NCBI RefSeq assembly: GCF_002379085.1
Contig: NZ_NBZW01000004.1
Coordinates: forward strand, 115,077-179,076
DNA from: Polaromonas sp. AET17H-212
Lineage (GTDB): Bacteria; Pseudomonadota; Gammaproteobacteria; Burkholderiales; Burkholderiaceae_C
Length of the DNA stretch: 64,000 nucleotides
Direction of reading: 5' to 3'
The notes below the pieces were generated by a model, which was not told the origin of the DNA, did no database searches, and saw only the letters and a program-made list of their open reading frames with translations. The position numbers and the translations under genes were made by a program. Within the stretch, counting starts at the first letter, position 1; every line of letters starts with the position of its first letter. This document shows positions 45,343-52,795 of the stretch, piece by piece.

Positions 45343-47336
45343 TGTTCTTCCAGATCCGCGCGATCCTGCTCTGGCCGCGCAATCCAGCTTTCAAGCCTCG
45401 TCGATTGCGTTTCGACCTAGGCAAGGTCAACGTAATCAGCGGCGCCTCGCGGACCGGCAAATCAGCGGTTATCCCCATCATCGACTACTGCCTCGGCGCC
45501 AGCACCTGCTCAATCCCCGTCAACACTATCCGCAAGCACTGCGAGTGGTTCGGTGTGATCGTCGCGACTGATCAAGGGGATAAGCTGCTGGCTCGGCGCG
45601 AGCCCGGCGCACAGCGCAACACTGACGACATGTTCCTGATGGAGGCCGACACCATCGTCGACATCCCCCAGCGCATCGTCAAGAACACCAACGCCGACGC
45701 GGTGAAGCGGCTGCTCGACGACCTCGCCGCACTGTCCAAGCTGGATTTCACAGGGGGCGAGGAGTCGACGGGCTTCGACGGTCGACCCAGTTTTCGAGAT
45801 TTAGCGGCCTTCACGTTCCAGCCGCAGAACATCGTTGCCAACCCCGACGTGTTGTTCTTTAAGACCAACACCTATGAGCACCGAGAGAAGCTGCGCAAGA
45901 TCTTCCCCTATGTGCTGGGGGCCGTGACGCCTGGTCTTATGGCCAAGCAGTTCGATCTGCAGCGGACCAAATCGGAACTGCGACGTAAGGAGCGGGAACT
46001 CAAGGAAGCGCAGGAAGTATCGGCACGCTGGCTGGCAGACCTTACCGCTAAGTTCAGCGAGGCGCAGGAATTGGGCTTGACACCCAAGCCCGAGCAACCG
46101 TCCACACGGGGGCAGATGATTGAGTTGCTGGAAGAGGTTGTCGCACGGACGGACCTAACAATCACGGTCAGCACGGCGACGATCTCCGAAGCGTTGAGCG
46201 AGCTCACTGACCTGGAACGCGAGGAGCGCGAGGTGTCGCGCGAGCTGACCACGTTGCGGCACCGGCTAGAAGAAATGAACCGCATGCGCGTGGGCGGTGA
46301 TCAGTACGACGCGGCCATCGGCCTGCAGCGCGGCCGCCTACAGTTGTCCAGCTGGCTGGTCGGCCACACCGACGGCGACGCCGATTGCCCCATGTGCGGC
46401 AGCCATACGACATCGGCCCGCAGCAAACTTGAAGTGTTGTCAGCTCGGTTGCAGGAGGTCGAAGCCGAGGCTGGCGTGGATAAGGAGGTGCCGGCAGCCT
46501 TTGATCGCGAACTTCAGCGCGTGATGACTGAGGTCGGCGTGACAACGGAGCGCCTTCGTTCGGTCCAGATCCGCAAGCGGGCGTTATCGGGTCGCTCGAA
46601 GGAAGCCAGTGAGAGGCAGTTTGGGGCCAAGAAGGCGGAGCGCTTCGTCGGGAACCTCGAAGCTGCACTGGACCTGCACCGGCGCCTGGGCAGCGACAGC
46701 AGGTTAGTTGATGAGGTGAGTAAACTGCGCGAGAGGGTGCAAGGGCTGGAGGCTGAGTTGCGGGCACAGGATGTTGAGTCTCGCAAACGCCGCGCACTGA
46801 ATGCCGTCAACAGCTACGCCGGAAGGCTCTTGCCTTTTCTGGATATCGAGAACCCAGACGATCCCATCTCACTGGAGATCAGCGACCTTACGATCAAAGT
46901 CCGCGGCACGGACCGCGACGACTACCTATCAGAGATCGGCAGCGGGTCCAACTGGCTTTCTTACCACCTAGCCATGCTTTTGGCGCTGCATCAGTTTTAT
47001 CTATCCCAGCCGAACAGCCCAGTGCCAGGCTTTTTAGTGCTCGATCAGCCCAGCCAGGTCTATTTTCCCAAGAACGTGGTGCGACGTCCGGACGAGGAAG
47101 AGCAGGAATTACGGTTGCGCGACGAGGACATCGACGCTGTGCAAAAGGCCTACGAGGTCTTGGGCAAGGTGGTGCTACAGGCCAAGGGTAAACTTCAGGT
47201 GATCGTATTGGATCACGCGTCGCGTGACCTTTGGGGCAACATACCCGGAGTCGTCGGTCTGAAAGAATGGCGCGACGGCATCAAGCTCGTACCAATGAAG
47301 TGGTTACAAGATGATGGTAATGAGATAACTACATAG
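45342..47336 (+). CDS. DUF3732 ABC ATPase of the ABC-three-component system
   Basis: A 664-residue SMC/Rad50-like ATPase with DUF3732 features: Walker A ISGASRTGKSAVIPIIDY near residue 37, long coiled-coil segments around a zinc-hook-like CPMCGSH, the signature region GSGSNWLSYHLAMLLALHQF, Walker B FLVLDQPSQVYFP, and the H-loop VIVLDHASR. I chose ATG 45342 because it overlaps the middle-component stop and starts the conserved MFFQIRAILLWP. It should sense a nucleoprotein or DNA state and release the nuclease effector. Confidence 0.88.
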   Translation: MFFQIRAILLWPRNPAFKPRRLRFDLGKVNVISGASRTGKSAVIPIIDYCLGASTCSIPVNTIRKHCEWFGVIVATDQGDKLLARREPGAQRNTDDMFLMEADTIVDIPQRIVKNTNADAVKRLLDDLAALSKLDFTGGEESTGFDGRPSFRDLAAFTFQPQNIVANPDVLFFKTNTYEHREKLRKIFPYVLGAVTPGLMAKQFDLQRTKSELRRKERELKEAQEVSARWLADLTAKFSEAQELGLTPKPEQPSTRGQMIELLEEVVARTDLTITVSTATISEALSELTDLEREEREVSRELTTLRHRLEEMNRMRVGGDQYDAAIGLQRGRLQLSSWLVGHTDGDADCPMCGSHTTSARSKLEVLSARLQEVEAEAGVDKEVPAAFDRELQRVMTEVGVTTERLRSVQIRKRALSGRSKEASERQFGAKKAERFVGNLEAALDLHRRLGSDSRLVDEVSKLRERVQGLEAELRAQDVESRKRRALNAVNSYAGRLLPFLDIENPDDPISLEISDLTIKVRGTDRDDYLSEIGSGSNWLSYHLAMLLALHQFYLSQPNSPVPGFLVLDQPSQVYFPKNVVRRPDEEEQELRLRDEDIDAVQKAYEVLGKVVLQAKGKLQVIVLDHASRDLWGNIPGVVGLKEWRDGIKLVPMKWLQDDGNEITT

Positions 47337-47491
47337 CGGCGAACCGGGCGTCGCCGGCGTTCGCAACAACCTTGACTGCGACTCCACCGCTGCGTCCGCT
47401 CCGCTGCAAAGCAGTCACTCGGAATGAGGGAGTGGAAGACCGCAACGGGCCCTGAACCGATCTTCGGTTCGCGTCGTCAAAGGGCTGCTTC

Positions 47492-48229
47492 TCAACCCTG
47501 AGCGGTAGGACGCACGATGATCTCACCGACATCCACGTCCGCAGGTTGCTCGATCGCAAACGCGATCGCTCTGGCGATAGCGTCCGGTGGAATAGCGAAC
47601 TTGTCCATAGATGCGAGCGTCTGGGCCTTCAACGCCGGGACCGTCATGGACTCGGCGAAGTTGGTTCGCGTGAAACCGGGCGAGACCACAGTCACCCGCA
47701 GCTTGTCCCCCGCTTCCTGCCGCAAGCCTTCAGAGATGGCCCGCACAGCCATCTTCGTGGCCGAGTAGACCGCCATGTTGGGGACAATGCGATGCGCGGC
47801 CGTCGACGCTGTATGGACGAATTGCCCGAAACCCTGCGAACGAAACACCGGCAACGCAGCGGCAATGCCGTAGAGCACGCCCTTGATGTTGATGTCGACC
47901 ATGCTTTCCCAGTCCTCGACGCGCAGGTCATCCAGCGGTGAAATCGGACCGATGCCGGCGTTGCTTACCAACACGTCGAGTTTTCCGTAACGCTCCAGTG
48001 CCAACGTAACGAGCTTCGACACATCTCCTCGCCTCGTCACATCTGTCGCCACATAGGCGACGTCACCGCCAGAGCTGGTGATGCGCTCTGCGAGCGTCGC
48101 AAGCCGCTCCAAGCCTCGGGCGCCCAGCACGACCTTTGCTCCGCGCGCTGCCAGCAACAGCGCAGCGGCCTCGCCGATGCCGCTGCTGGCCCCCGTGATG
48201 ATGATGACCTTGTCTTTGATCCCAAGCAT
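47492..48229 (-). CDS. Short-chain dehydrogenase/reductase
   Basis: A 245-residue classical SDR: TGASSGIGEAAALLLAARGA, VSNAGIGPISPLDD, and catalytic YSATKMAVRAISEGLRQE. I chose ATG 48229 (MLGIKDKVIIITG); the longer frame overlaps the divergent AraC gene. It is read away from the AraC-type regulator with 97 bp between starts, the usual layout of a regulator and its target. Such SDRs are often annotated as oxidoreductases of unknown substrate. Confidence 0.9.
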   Translation of the reverse strand: MLGIKDKVIIITGASSGIGEAAALLLAARGAKVVLGARGLERLATLAERITSSGGDVAYVATDVTRRGDVSKLVTLALERYGKLDVLVSNAGIGPISPLDDLRVEDWESMVDINIKGVLYGIAAALPVFRSQGFGQFVHTASTAAHRIVPNMAVYSATKMAVRAISEGLRQEAGDKLRVTVVSPGFTRTNFAESMTVPALKAQTLASMDKFAIPPDAIARAIAFAIEQPADVDVGEIIVRPTAQG

Positions 48230-48326
48230 GAAAATCCTTTTGTGATGGAATCCCCTATGATGTGCGCTTAGCGTTGATCGGACCAGAATCGATCCGCCGG
48301 AATTCATCATCGAACGTACGCACTCA

Positions 48327-49268
48327 ATGGACCCGCTGTCGGATGTCTTCTCGTTACTCAGAGTCGAGAGCGTCGTAGCGGCGCACCTCGAGGTGCGAGG
48401 GGCTTGGGCGTTGCGCTTTACCGGGCTTCGCCACATCAAGTTCGCCGGCGTTCTCGAAGGATCCTTCTGGCTCTGGATTGAAGACGGAATGCCGCCACTG
48501 CGGCTTGAGGCGGGCGACTTTTATCTGCTGACGCGTGGGCAATCGTATTGCACAGGAAGCGATCCGACGCTCGAACCCATCGATGGTCGCGTGGTTCTGG
48601 CCAGATGTGTTGGCCCGGATGGCGTCGTTCGCTACGGCAACGAAGGAGAACGTACCACTGCGTCGGGTGGCCGATTCATCTTTGAAAACGACACGAGCGA
48701 CCTGTTGTTGACGCTCCTACCACCGGTCGTGCACGTGCCCGCTGCCTCGGAGAGTGCCGCATCGCTACGCGCGGTACTTGAGTTGCTGCGTCTTGAATCA
48801 CAGACGGAAAAACCCTGCGCCTCGATCGCTGCGGCAAGCCTCGCCAACATGGTGCTGGTTCAAATCCTTCGCACCCATTTAAGCTCGGGCATTCCGACGC
48901 CCGGCTGGCTTGGTGCCCTCGCGGACCCGAAGATCGGCGCCGCCCTCGGCTTGATGCATGCGGACATTGCCCGTCAGTGGAGGGTCGATGACCTCGCCTG
49001 CGCAGTCGCCATGTCTCGCACCGCGTTCTCAGAACGATTTAAGGCATTGGTCGGCGTCCCGCCGCTAACGTACCTTACGGGTTGGCGCATGGCTGTGGCC
49101 AGCTTCGCGCTGAAGACGAGCGACATGAGCCTTTCTGGAATTGCTGAAAGCGTAGGCTATGGATCCGATGTTGCATTCAGCTCGGCGTTCAAGCGGGCTA
49201 CGGGTCGCAGCCCTGGGCGATCGAGATCAAACCGCTCGTATCAAGTGGAAGACCCCCGTCCCAACTAA
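48327..49268 (+). CDS. AraC family transcriptional regulator with cupin domain
   Basis: A 313-residue regulator. The N-terminal cupin_6-type sensory domain holds GVLEGSFWLWIEDGMPPLRLEAGDFYLL (48440-48540); the C-terminal double helix-turn-helix includes WRVDDLACAVAMSRTAFSERFKALVGVPPLTYLTGWRMAVAS and later GYGSDVAFSSAFKRATGRSPGR (48978-49230). It most likely controls the divergent SDR gene. Ligand unknown. Confidence 0.92.
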   Translation: MDPLSDVFSLLRVESVVAAHLEVRGAWALRFTGLRHIKFAGVLEGSFWLWIEDGMPPLRLEAGDFYLLTRGQSYCTGSDPTLEPIDGRVVLARCVGPDGVVRYGNEGERTTASGGRFIFENDTSDLLLTLLPPVVHVPAASESAASLRAVLELLRLESQTEKPCASIAAASLANMVLVQILRTHLSSGIPTPGWLGALADPKIGAALGLMHADIARQWRVDDLACAVAMSRTAFSERFKALVGVPPLTYLTGWRMAVASFALKTSDMSLSGIAESVGYGSDVAFSSAFKRATGRSPGRSRSNRSYQVEDPRPN

Positions 49269-49351
49269 AGCAATAAGGAGTTTGCGGGAGCGATGTACTT
49301 GTCGATAGTCATGGGTACTGAGAAGCGATGTCTGCTTCGGGCCCAAAGCGG

Positions 49352-49801
49352 TCAAACGCTGGCGACCTCCGCCAACTCGTTCAATCGGGCTGCGGCTTCC
49401 TTCTTGCCCAAGCCTCGCAGGGCCGCGATCGACGCAAACTGGCTGGCCCGGGGCCGGGTTTTGCCGTTCTCCCACTTGTAGACGGATTGATCAGATACAC
49501 CCAGCAGAAGGGCCACTTCCGAGGCCGACAGGCCCAGCCGCTTTCTTTGCGCTTGCAGGCCGCTGGCGCTGAACCGGAAGGCGCCCCCAGGCTGCTCGAC
49601 TGGGGCGGCCGGCGCTGTTTTGGCAGCAGCCTTGCCCAGGCGACCGACGAGTTGCTCGAGGGCGGTGATTCGGCGTTTCAAGGCGGCAATGTCCGAGCGG
49701 TAGTGGGCGGACGCCTTCTTCAGCTGTTGGGTGTCGGCCCGGGCTTCCTTGCGGGCCACACGGGAGATTTCTGTTTTCAGAATGGTAGCGATATTGGGCA
49801 T
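49352..49801 (-). CDS. Helix-turn-helix protein with N-terminal coiled coil
   Basis: A 149-residue protein. Residues 10-55 form a coiled coil (KKASAHYRSDIAALKRRI), then an Ala/Pro-rich linker, and a C-terminal XRE domain (LGLSASEVALLLGVSDQSVYKWENGKTRPR). It resembles small chromosomal XRE regulators of Burkholderiales. It is alone; the target is unknown. Confidence 0.8.
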   Translation of the reverse strand: MPNIATILKTEISRVARKEARADTQQLKKASAHYRSDIAALKRRITALEQLVGRLGKAAAKTAPAAPVEQPGGAFRFSASGLQAQRKRLGLSASEVALLLGVSDQSVYKWENGKTRPRASQFASIAALRGLGKKEAAARLNELAEVASV

Positions 49802-49933
49802 GACTTCTGTTTGGTATCCACGGAAGTTCCATCATAAATCGCTGAGCCAGCCTGGCTTGGTGGGCAGATGGCTGCTGTGAGGCTCAGCTGCAAGCTGCTG
49901 TCGGCTGTGTCTACAGCCTCGGCGATGTGTGCG

Positions 49934-50125
49934 CTAGGACTGCTGGCAAGCCACAGGACTGAGCCACAACGCTGCGGCCTCTGCAGGGGGCAGCGCTCGA
50001 AGGTGTGAATCGCGCCAGAGCTCCATCGCTACTTCTTCCAGTTGCGCAGGCTCCACCGTGTGCCAGCGGTCGTGCAATCGCTCGGCACACCTGGTAACCC
50101 ATTGGGAAGGGGAAAGCTCGTCCAT
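49934..50125 (-). CDS. Small LexA-box-controlled protein
   Basis: A 63-residue protein (MDELSPSQWVTRCAERLHDRW at the start), acidic and helical, family not recognised. The frame extends upstream, but a LexA-type box at 50137-50156 lies 11 bases before this ATG and would cover a start placed at 50146, so 50125 is preferred. Induction by DNA damage is inferred from the box alone. Confidence 0.5.
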   Translation of the reverse strand: MDELSPSQWVTRCAERLHDRWHTVEPAQLEEVAMELWRDSHLRALPPAEAAALWLSPVACQQS

Positions 50126-50136
50126 GGTGTTTATGA

Positions 50137-50156
50137 TACTGTACATAAATACAGTT
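50137..50156. promoter_or_regulatory. LexA-binding SOS box in the island
   Basis: TACTGT-ACATAAAT-ACAGTT matches CTGT-N8-ACAG. It lies between a small minus-strand gene (start 50125) and a possible plus-strand ORF (50178), so it could control either or both. Confidence 0.75.
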
Positions 50157-50177
50157 GTCCAGTAGGATGGCTGGCCC

Positions 50178-50390
50178 ATGAGACCTGACAGAGACGACCC
50201 CATGCAAGCATTTAATACCCAGCAGCAGCGCGCGCCGGTAGTACCGTTCACCCTGCCGCCCAACATCCGGCGGTACCCACCCTGGCCATTTCCAGCCGCC
50301 CCGGTCAGGCGTCCCTCCAGCGATGTCGCTGCCAATGCAAGAAAGGTCATTGCGACCACGGCGCGAGCGTTCCTGGTGCACCTTTCATGA
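50178..50390 (+). CDS. Possible small ORF divergent from the LexA-box gene
   Basis: A 70-codon frame (second ATG at 50205: MQAFNTQQQRAPVVPFTLPP). Its beginning looks protein-like, its end does not resemble anything known, so it may be a truncated gene. It shares the LexA box at 50137-50156 with the small gene on the other strand. The call is weak. Confidence 0.25.
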   Translation: MRPDRDDPMQAFNTQQQRAPVVPFTLPPNIRRYPPWPFPAAPVRRPSSDVAANARKVIATTARAFLVHLS

Positions 50391-50480
50391 GGGCCGGCGC
50401 TTTACGACTGCCATCGCGGCTTTTTGACCGCAGGGTGTGGCGTGACCTGCTGTTTCGGTTTTGGCACTGGGCATTTCCGC

Positions 50481-50534
50481 GGTTGCGGTTGCGGTTGCGG
50501 TTGCGGTTGCGGTTGCGGTTGCGGTTGCGGTTGC
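50481..50534. repeat. Hexanucleotide tandem repeat (GGTTGC)9
   Basis: Nine perfect copies of GGTTGC. In one minus-strand frame (50402-50584) they encode a Pro-Gln dipeptide run inside a 60-codon ORF ending VKKPRWQS; in other frames they read Val-Ala or Ala-Thr. Because the unit is six bases, length change keeps frame. The rest of the 50390-50657 spacer shows no recognised gene. Confidence 0.85.
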
Positions 50535-50657
50535 GGCCGTATTGGACGGCAAGGTGGTGGCCGTGAGCGACGGTGAAGGGTCATTTGGCGCCATAAGCGC
50601 GTTTATGCGCCCGTGCGGAAGAAATTCACCTGCCGCCAAAAGTCCGGCCTCGGCAAA

Positions 50658-50687
50658 TTGACGAGAATATGTCCAAACAGGCATAAT
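50658..50687 (+). promoter_or_regulatory. Promoter of the higBA pair
   Basis: TTGACG (50658-50663) and CATAAT (50682-50687) are separated by 18 bases. The expected transcription start is at or next to the ATG at 50695, so the mRNA may be leaderless. An imperfect palindrome (TATGTCC...AGGCATA) overlaps the spacer and -10 and could be the HigA site. Confidence 0.6.
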
Positions 50688-50694
50688 TGAGGCA

Positions 50695-51078
50695 ATGTCG
50701 AAGCAAGCCCGTAAACCCCTCAAATGGGTCGGTTCCGCCAAGCGGGACCTCAATGCGATGCCCGACGATGTCAAGGATGTTTTTGGCCATGCCATCGACC
50801 TGGCCCAGGCCGGCGGCAAGCACCAGGATGCCAAGGTCATGACGGGTTTCGGTTCGGCCGGCGTGCTGGAGGTGGTCGAGGACCACCAGGGCGACACCTA
50901 TCGGGCCGTCTACACCGTCAAGTTCGCCGGCTGGGTCTATGTCCTGCACTGCTTCCAGAAGAAGTCCAAAAGCGGCATCGCGACGCCGAAACCGGACATG
51001 GATTTGATCAACATCCGCCTGAAGGCCGCGAAGCGGGATTTCGAAGCCTGGCAGGCACAGCAAGGAGCACGCAAATGA
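50695..51078 (+). CDS. HigB-like toxin (RelE/Gp49 family)
   Basis: A 127-residue RelE-superfamily protein of the phage Gp49-like HigB group: PLKWVGSAKRDLNAMPDDVKDVFGHAIDLAQ, then YRAVYTVKFAGWVYVLHCFQKKSKSG (50722-50980), the usual catalytic strand with Lys and His, and DMDLINIRLKAAKRDFE. Predicted ribosome-dependent mRNA interferase. Toxin precedes antitoxin, as usual for higBA, and the two genes overlap by four bases (ATGA). Confidence 0.9.
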   Translation: MSKQARKPLKWVGSAKRDLNAMPDDVKDVFGHAIDLAQAGGKHQDAKVMTGFGSAGVLEVVEDHQGDTYRAVYTVKFAGWVYVLHCFQKKSKSGIATPKPDMDLINIRLKAAKRDFEAWQAQQGARK

Positions 51079-51404
51079 ATGAGCACAACGAAATCACCAT
51101 CGAAGAAGGCAGCACCAATGTCTACGCCGACCTGGGTTACACCGACGCGGCCGAGATGCAGCGCAAGTCCCAGCTCGCCGGCGAGATTGCCCGTGCGATC
51201 AAGGCGCGCCGCCTGACGCAGGAAGACGCAGCTACGCTGCTGGGCATCGATCAGTCCAAGGTGTCACGTATCACCCGCGGCCAGTTCCGCGGCGTCAGCG
51301 AGGCCAAGCTGCTCGAACTGGTGGCCCGGCTGGGCCACGACGTGAAGATCGTGGTCGGCCCCGTGCGGCGGCGCGCCGGCAAAATCGAGCTGCAGTTTGC
51401 TTGA
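51075..51404 (+). CDS. HigA-like antitoxin (XRE family)
   Basis: A 109-residue antitoxin. After an acidic start (EITIEEGSTNVYADLGY) comes the helix-turn-helix IKARRLTQEDAATLLGIDQSKVSRITRGQF. It should bind the toxin and its own promoter. It starts within the toxin stop codon. Confidence 0.9.
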   Translation: MNEHNEITIEEGSTNVYADLGYTDAAEMQRKSQLAGEIARAIKARRLTQEDAATLLGIDQSKVSRITRGQFRGVSEAKLLELVARLGHDVKIVVGPVRRRAGKIELQFA

Positions 51405-51502
51405 GCCCACCTTGTCCTCTGTGAAGGCTTGATGGCGTACTCGAATTTTCCCGCTATTTTTTTTCGACTACCCCCCGACATCCCGCCCAAGAAGCCATCA
51501 TC

Positions 51503-51868
51503 ATGAAGATCACCCGACAACTCGACGAGGCACCCCGCACGGCGTTAACTTGGGAAGCACTTTGGCAAGGCCCCGATAAAGGCATCATCGCCTGCTGGGA
51601 GCGCGGCCTGGAGAAGCGCCAAGAGACCCCTTCGATGGCTGTACGCGCTCTTGCGGGAGAACTGCCTGTGTTGCCGTGGAAGGGGGGAGTTGACAAGCCG
51701 ATCAAGGGCGAAAAGTTCGGCACCCACTTCTATCTCGCCATGTGGCAGGGGTTACGCGGTGAAAAGCTAGAGATCGACACAAATAGAGAGGTGACCATCG
51801 TGTGCTCGAAAACTAATGTACCCGTTACCTACACTTCGGACCAGAACAAGTACGCCAACGCTGTCTAA
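51503..51868 (+). CDS. Hypothetical protein upstream of the BRCT gene
   Basis: A 121-residue protein I do not recognise. It has no signal peptide or membrane segment; its C-terminal half is beta-rich (KLEIDTNREVTIVCSKTNVPV). It lies nine bases before the BRCT-domain gene, implying one transcript. Confidence 0.5.
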   Translation: MKITRQLDEAPRTALTWEALWQGPDKGIIACWERGLEKRQETPSMAVRALAGELPVLPWKGGVDKPIKGEKFGTHFYLAMWQGLRGEKLEIDTNREVTIVCSKTNVPVTYTSDQNKYANAV

Positions 51869-51877
51869 GGAAAACAC

Positions 51878-52492
51878 ATGCTAAACATCTATCAGCGGCA
51901 AGCAGCCTCGTTCCGAAACGAACTGCGAACTTCTTGTGGCGCACTTGTGGGCATAGTTCAGGGATTGATGGCAGATGAACAACTCAACGATCAAGAGATA
52001 AGGTTCTTGCACGGGTGGCTGAAGGAGGCCCAAGCCCTGACCCTTACTTGGCCATGCACGGTTATCTGCGCCCAGGTGTCAGCTATCCTTGAGGACGGCA
52101 TCATCACGGAGGAGGAGCGTGATCACCTCGCAGAGACTCTCCGACAGTTGGTTGGGGGGAAATTGGATGAGGTTGCGGATGCAGGCTATGTCAGCAAATT
52201 ACCGCTCGACCGCGTGGACACTGTCGAAGTCTCTGGAAAGATGTTCTGCTTCACCGGAGATTTTGTGTTTGGACCCCGAAAGAACTGCGAAAAAGCCATA
52301 GAACTGCGCGGCGGCTCCATCGGAGGGGTCACGAAGAAACTTCACTGTTTGGTCGTGGGTGGCCTTGGTAGTCCAGAATGGAAGCATGGCAGCTTCGGCG
52401 CCAAAATCGAGAGAGCTATTCAGCACAAACAGGCAGGTGTTCCGCTCTTGATCGTTCACGAGGACGTCTGGGCCGGGTCATTGCATGGATGA
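51878..52492 (+). CDS. TerB-like plus BRCT-domain protein
   Basis: A 204-residue protein with two parts. Residues 20-95 are helical and TerB-like (GIVQGLMADEQLNDQEIRFLHGWL and ILEDGIITEEERDHL). Residues 115-204 form a BRCT domain like that of NAD-dependent DNA ligase (KMFCFTGDFVFGPRKNCEKAI, LRGGSIGGVTKKLHCLVVG). BRCT domains bind phosphopeptides or DNA ends, so a role in DNA damage or foreign-DNA response is plausible. It lies beside the left direct repeat of the 10-kb block. Confidence 0.8.
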   Translation: MLNIYQRQAASFRNELRTSCGALVGIVQGLMADEQLNDQEIRFLHGWLKEAQALTLTWPCTVICAQVSAILEDGIITEEERDHLAETLRQLVGGKLDEVADAGYVSKLPLDRVDTVEVSGKMFCFTGDFVFGPRKNCEKAIELRGGSIGGVTKKLHCLVVGGLGSPEWKHGSFGAKIERAIQHKQAGVPLLIVHEDVWAGSLHG

Positions 52493-52550
52493 TTCTGCGT
52501 TTTATCTTCAACTTATTCTCGAGCCCACGCGGCAACGCACCACCGAAGCA

Positions 52551-52709
52551 GGTGCATATTCCGGTCTACTTGACCATCTGTGCCGGTATTCGTTGACCAG
52601 CAGCCCTAAAAGTTCTGGTCTTGACCATGTGGACTACTGACTTACACGGCAGAGCGACTTGGATCTATCGGTCAAGCAATAAACATTTGCTTAGATGGCA
52701 GAATGCGGC
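52551..52709 (+). repeat. Left copy of a ~160-bp direct repeat, IS21-end-like
   Basis: This segment is about 95% identical to 62963-63122 in the same orientation (seven substitutions and one 1-base gap by eye). It carries TTGACCA three times (52570, 52593, 52621) with CCGGT ahead of the first two, a pattern like the multiple terminal repeats of IS21-family elements, and an AAGCAA-(7)-TTGCTT hairpin. The rest of the 303-bp gene-free stretch 52493-52795 shows nothing else recognised. Confidence 0.8.
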
Positions 52710-52795
52710 CATGAGCGGACGCTCACGAACGTCTGCTCACCGTATGTTTTTCGCGCGCCGCGACACCTGGATCGGCAAGTGCGTTTTATCCCCAC

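Noticed and set aside
50481..50534. CRISPR array or minisatellite with spacers
   Set aside because: The tract is a pure hexamer repeat with no spacers.
52551..52709. Coding frames inside the direct repeats
   Set aside because: Frames are short, differ between copies and contain IS-end-like motifs.
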